DNA from: Ignavibacteria bacterium
GTDB taxonomy: Bacteria > Bacteroidota > Ignavibacteria > Tepidaquicellales > Tepidaquicellaceae
NCBI GenBank assembly: GCA_016716125.1
Contig: JADJWZ010000005.1
Span: 186,001-250,000 of the forward strand
DNA: 64,000 nucleotides
Direction: 5' to 3'
Part shown: positions 60,482-64,000 of the stretch, piece by piece
How positions within the stretch are numbered: position 1 is the first letter of the stretch
Layout of the letters: each line of letters starts with the position of its first letter
Position numbers and translations under genes: made by a program
Notes under the pieces: generated by a model
What the model saw: the letters and a program-made list of their open reading frames with translations, nothing else
The model's database searches: none
Told to the model about the DNA's origin: nothing

Positions 60482-61926
60482 AGATATTAAAAAAAGATGA
60501 TGAAAATTTCTGGATGCCCACAGATGTGCAGATATTTGCCGAAGGTTCATTTCTCGGAATGATAAAATTCGAAGCGGAGGTTTTTACTATTGTCTCGCAT
60601 TATGAACTGAATAAAAAAGCTCCTCCCGGAATATTTGATGAATTTGTCATAAAGGTTTTACCGGACGCAAAAAAAGATTCTTCATACTGGTCAAAGAATC
60701 AGCTGATAAAAAACACACGTGAAGAAAACAGCGCTTATAAAAAAATTGAAGTTCAGAATGAAAAAGACGCAAGATCATTATCGATAGGAATAACTTCCCT
60801 GAATTACGGAAAAAAGTTTTCTTCAAGTCCGCTTTCATATTATATATTTAACAGAGTGGAAGGCAATGCATTGTCTTTTAATATTAATTACAGGGAAGCT
60901 CTGAACAGAAGAAACGGCAAAGCGATCGTTCGTTACGGATTCTCAGATAAAAAGATGAAATATGAACTCGGATATTCAATGAGGGTTTTTAATGACAGAA
61001 GGATGACTTTGTCAGGATCATTATTCAGAACTATAAAACCTATTGCATTTGATGACCTTACTCCGCTTCAGGAGATATACAATTCATTTAAGGCGTTAAT
61101 TGACAAACGGGATAATCTGGATTACTATTATTCATCAGGATATGAACTCGGAATAAATTACAGATTCATACCGCAGTTGTTCTCGCGTCTGGAATTCAAA
61201 CAGGCAAAACAAACGACGGCATATAAGAATACAAACTTCAGCTTCAGAAAAAAGGATGTGGAGTTCAGCGAAAATCCTGCGATCAATAACGCATTTCAGA
61301 GAACACTTGGCATACGGTTCACAATTAACCCGAACAAATTCAGGGCAATAGACTGGGGTGACGGCGATATATCAAGATTCCGCATAACCAATTTTCCCTT
61401 GCTGAGATTAGGGTTTACGTACTCCGGTAAAGACGCATTTAACAGCACATACGAGTACAGAAGATTTTACGGAAGTTTCGGCGGTCAGAATTTCATTAAT
61501 TCATATATGAAAATCCGCTATGAGATCGGCGGCGAGATCATGACCGGACAGGTGCCGTATCAGTCCCTCGGATATTTTAATTCGCGGTCGGGAACGATCG
61601 ACTTAGACAATATATTTCTTGCGACGGTGTATAATGAATTCCGAGGTGACCGTATATTTTATTTGAATTTTCAAAATAATTTTGGAAAGATGCTTTGGGG
61701 AGGAGTTCCTGTCTTGAAAAATTTTAATCTTATTGGATTTTTCAATGCGGGTAGAAATCATATAAGTGAAGAAAACTACGAACTTGCAGCATTCAAGGGA
61801 TTTAAAATATCTGAAGGAATTTATATGGAAGCAGGGTTTGGTATCAGCAGGATACTGGATATATTCAGAATTGACTTTGCATGGAGATTAAATAATCCCT
61901 ATAAAGACAATAAAAGATTTTTATGA
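60478..61926 (+). pseudogene. DUF5686-like outer-membrane protein, C-terminal fragment (frameshifted)
   Basis: Continuation of the same gene in a shifted frame: LKILKKDDENFWMPTDVQ, then a long beta-barrel with alternating aromatic and polar residues (YSMRVFNDRRMTLSGSLF, LGIRFTINPNKFRAIDWGDGD) to the end at 61926. The first in-frame ATG is at 60514. No signal peptide of its own, so it should work only as part of the joined gene. Confidence 0.8.
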
Positions 61927-62072
61927 ACCTTTCTATAGGGACGTTTTAAATATCATCCCGAGCATCGTATCAACAAAGTAAAAATGGAATTACCCGTTCA
62001 TTGAAAAAACATTCAATTCAAACTATCCTTTCTTACATTTCAAATAAACAATAAAGTTAATATTTTCTCGCA

Positions 62073-63542
62073 TTGCTGAAAGATATTAAAAATACTATAA
62101 GTCAGTCCGCGGTTTACGGGCTGAGCAGAGTTGCTACCAAGCTGATCTCTTTCATACTCATTCCGCTTTACACGGCGAAATTTTCCTCAGATGCAATCGC
62201 CAACCTTAATTTACTCGAATCATTCTGGCAGTATCTTTTTACAATATGCATGTTCGCATTTGAGACAGCTATCATAAATTTCTGCGCTTCGGAAAAAAAT
62301 CTTAAAAAAAGAAACAGTATACTTTTTAACTTCTTCTTTCTGACGCTAATAAATGCTGCGGTATTTTATGCGATCAGTCTTTCATTTTCCGGGAGCATCT
62401 CAGAGATGATTTTAAACGAAAGCAATAGTTCGGTAATATCATACTGTTTTCTGATTTCAATATTTGAATCACTTCTGATAATGCCGATGACGATTGCAAG
62501 GCTTAACAATAAACCAATTCTTTACACCATCATAACAGTATCAAACCTTCTTATCAATCTCGGTCTGCAACTATATTTTATACTCGGACTAAATGAAGGA
62601 TTTGAAAGCGTGTTTTTTTCAAAGTGGGTCGCTCCTGCAATTGTATTTATAATATTCATCCCGTATCTGATAAAAAATCTCAGCATAGATATAGATTATT
62701 CCGAAATAAAAAAAATACTTTCATTTTCATTTCCACTGATGCTTGCAATGCTGCTGTCAATACTGCTGAATTCCGTTGACAGATTTCTATTGAATGACTT
62801 TGTAAGCAAGCAGCAGGTTGCCGTTTATACGACAGGTTACAGTATCGGGAGTTTTACGAATGCGTTTATCGTAGCGCCTTTTACGCTTGCTATAAATGTA
62901 ATATTCTGGAACAAGATCAATGACGATAACTTCAGAAGATTTATGACAAAATCTTCGACGTATCTTTTTTTCGGAATGATACTCACTTCTCTTGTGATCA
63001 CATATTTCATAGATTATGCCGTAAGGATTTTTGTAAGAAATCCGGAACTCTGGTCATGCGTTGAGATAATCCCCGTAATACTTTTTTCAAACTGCTTCGT
63101 TGCGTTGTTTGTATTCTCCTCACTTGATTTTTATTATAAGAAGAATACTAAATCGATATTACTTATAATGGCAATCTGTCTTTCATTTAATCTGATAATG
63201 AATTTCATTTTCATAAAATATTTCGGCATCTATGCTTCTGCGGTTATTACTCTGTTATCATACCTTCTTATGACAATACTCGGCGGAGCATTAACAAAAA
63301 GTTTTTCATTTACAAAATATGAAACGGGAAAGATAATGCTTCTTTCAGTTATGTTTACAGTATTTGCGGCTTATTCTTATTTTATCAGCATTCAAAACAT
63401 ATACATAGATATATCTATTAAACTTGTCTTAATATTATTATTTTTGACACTATTATATATTTTCAAATTCCCGGAACCGATAGAAATAGAAAGTATCAAA
63501 GGATTTTTTAATAAGTATTTTATAAGAAAGTTTAAACGGTAA
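62073..63542 (+). CDS. Polysaccharide flippase (Wzx/MATE-like)
   Basis: 489 residues with about 14 membrane segments in the oligosaccharide/lipopolysaccharide flippase pattern: SAVYGLSRVATKLISFILIPLYT at the start, helices around MIMPMTIARL and LAMLLSILLNSVDRFLLNDF. It should flip lipid-linked oligosaccharide to the periplasm, consistent with the methyltransferase that follows and the glycan genes elsewhere in the window. The start is a TTG at 62073. Confidence 0.85.
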   Translation: MLKDIKNTISQSAVYGLSRVATKLISFILIPLYTAKFSSDAIANLNLLESFWQYLFTICMFAFETAIINFCASEKNLKKRNSILFNFFFLTLINAAVFYAISLSFSGSISEMILNESNSSVISYCFLISIFESLLIMPMTIARLNNKPILYTIITVSNLLINLGLQLYFILGLNEGFESVFFSKWVAPAIVFIIFIPYLIKNLSIDIDYSEIKKILSFSFPLMLAMLLSILLNSVDRFLLNDFVSKQQVAVYTTGYSIGSFTNAFIVAPFTLAINVIFWNKINDDNFRRFMTKSSTYLFFGMILTSLVITYFIDYAVRIFVRNPELWSCVEIIPVILFSNCFVALFVFSSLDFYYKKNTKSILLIMAICLSFNLIMNFIFIKYFGIYASAVITLLSYLLMTILGGALTKSFSFTKYETGKIMLLSVMFTVFAAYSYFISIQNIYIDISIKLVLILLFLTLLYIFKFPEPIEIESIKGFFNKYFIRKFKR

Positions 63543-63545
63543 ATA

Positions 63546-64000
63546 TTGTCAGACACTTCACAAAAAATTTCACAAGAAATTTCAAAAGAGGATTTAAAAA
63601 GGGAATCGGCAAAATTTACCGATCTTCCTTTCTGGGATACATATTATTATTCATCGGGATTACTTAAGAAAAGAATGGAAGAAATCATTCCGGCGCATCT
63701 TGAAAAAGGAAGGAAGTATAAAGTATTAGATTACGGCTGCGGTGTGAAGCCGTATGAATATATCTTCGAAAATTTTACTGATAAATATACCGGAATTGAT
63801 GTAGGCGAAAATCCTCACGCGGATGTAAAGATCGAGCCGGATGAAAAACTACCGTTTGGTAACGGAGAATTTGATATAGTCTTATCATCACAGGTGCTGG
63901 AGCATGTCGAGAATACATCATTATATCTTAGTGAATGCAACAGGGTTTTGAAACAGGGCGGACTTCTGTTTCTTTCAACGCATGGTACATGGCAGTTTCA
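63546..64000 (+). CDS. Class I SAM-dependent methyltransferase (3' partial)
   Basis: The open frame runs to the window edge, so the C-terminus is missing. From TTG at 63546 (4 bases after the flippase stop) about 151 codons are read, with SAM motif I KYKVLDYGCGVKPYEYIF, acidic YTGIDVGENP and motif IV DIVLSSQVLEHVENTSLYLSEC followed by LKQGGLLFLST. Because it directly follows a flippase gene, a surface-glycan target is likely. Confidence 0.85.
   Translation, partial: MSDTSQKISQEISKEDLKRESAKFTDLPFWDTYYYSSGLLKKRMEEIIPAHLEKGRKYKVLDYGCGVKPYEYIFENFTDKYTGIDVGENPHADVKIEPDEKLPFGNGEFDIVLSSQVLEHVENTSLYLSECNRVLKQGGLLFLSTHGTWQF

Noticed and set aside
1..64000. rRNA operon, prophage or IS element
   Set aside because: I saw no rRNA-like stretch, no transposase or integrase, and no phage structural genes.

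Overview
The window looks like a chromosomal segment of a low-GC member of the Bacteroidota/Ignavibacteriota lineage, probably Ignavibacteria-like. Supporting signs are five proteins ending in, or remnants of, a type IX secretion sorting domain with the NYPNPFNP signature; many GC[ST] lipoproteins; a propeller/Y_Y_Y sensor kinase; -7 promoter boxes of the TAnnTTTG type; and frequent TTG start codons. This placement is inferred from family content, because no rRNA is present.

Layout. 1-6090: the end of a VCBS-repeat exported protein, a DinB-like protein, an aldehyde dehydrogenase, a frameshifted TPR protein, an OB-fold-like lipoprotein and Era. 6091-13760: a sensory locus made of a lipoprotein, a large propeller histidine kinase and a NarL-type regulator. 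It is followed, after a terminator and a 9-codon leader ORF, by three small lipoproteins that look remotely paralogous and one dockerin-like exported protein. 13809-24068: a PhoX-like enzyme (minus strand), then a surface-glycan run (two glycosyltransferases, a methyltransferase, a GT39/ArnT-like protein, a YfhO-like protein) with a PaiB-like flavoprotein and a degenerate Nudix protein. 24077-34421: a GAF protein, a nested intergenic repeat array, AsnB with a displaced C-terminus, LemA, a nucleotidyltransferase/phosphomannomutase fusion, an EIIA protein and an M61 peptidase. 34544-48704: exported proteins (a sialidase-like protein, an M12-like metalloprotease, a beta-helix/dockerin-like protein, an M28 peptidase), the housekeeping genes der and comM, a LOG-family protein with an apparent ATT start, and a one-heme outer-membrane barrel that resembles Cyc2 in architecture. 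48739-54569 (minus): complex I genes nuoA-nuoB, a broken exported-protein gene with its own terminator, then nuoC-D-E-F. 54730-64000: a CAT-anticodon tRNA, rplY, pth, a membrane pyrophosphatase, rsmG, a frameshifted DUF5686-like outer-membrane protein, a flippase and a truncated methyltransferase.

How the genes fit together. Respiratory (Nuo) and pyrophosphate-driven ion pumping share the window with a large investment in the cell surface: exported T9SS cargo, lipoproteins, glycan synthesis and export. The most distinctive unit is the 6600-13711 sensor/lipoprotein locus. It combines a kinase with a degenerate phosphorylation box and no signal peptide, repeated GGGGTATA-type sites, and co-transcribed dockerin-like and lipoprotein products. 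Several genes carry single-base frameshifts that can be repaired conceptually, so part of the gene decay may be sequence error.
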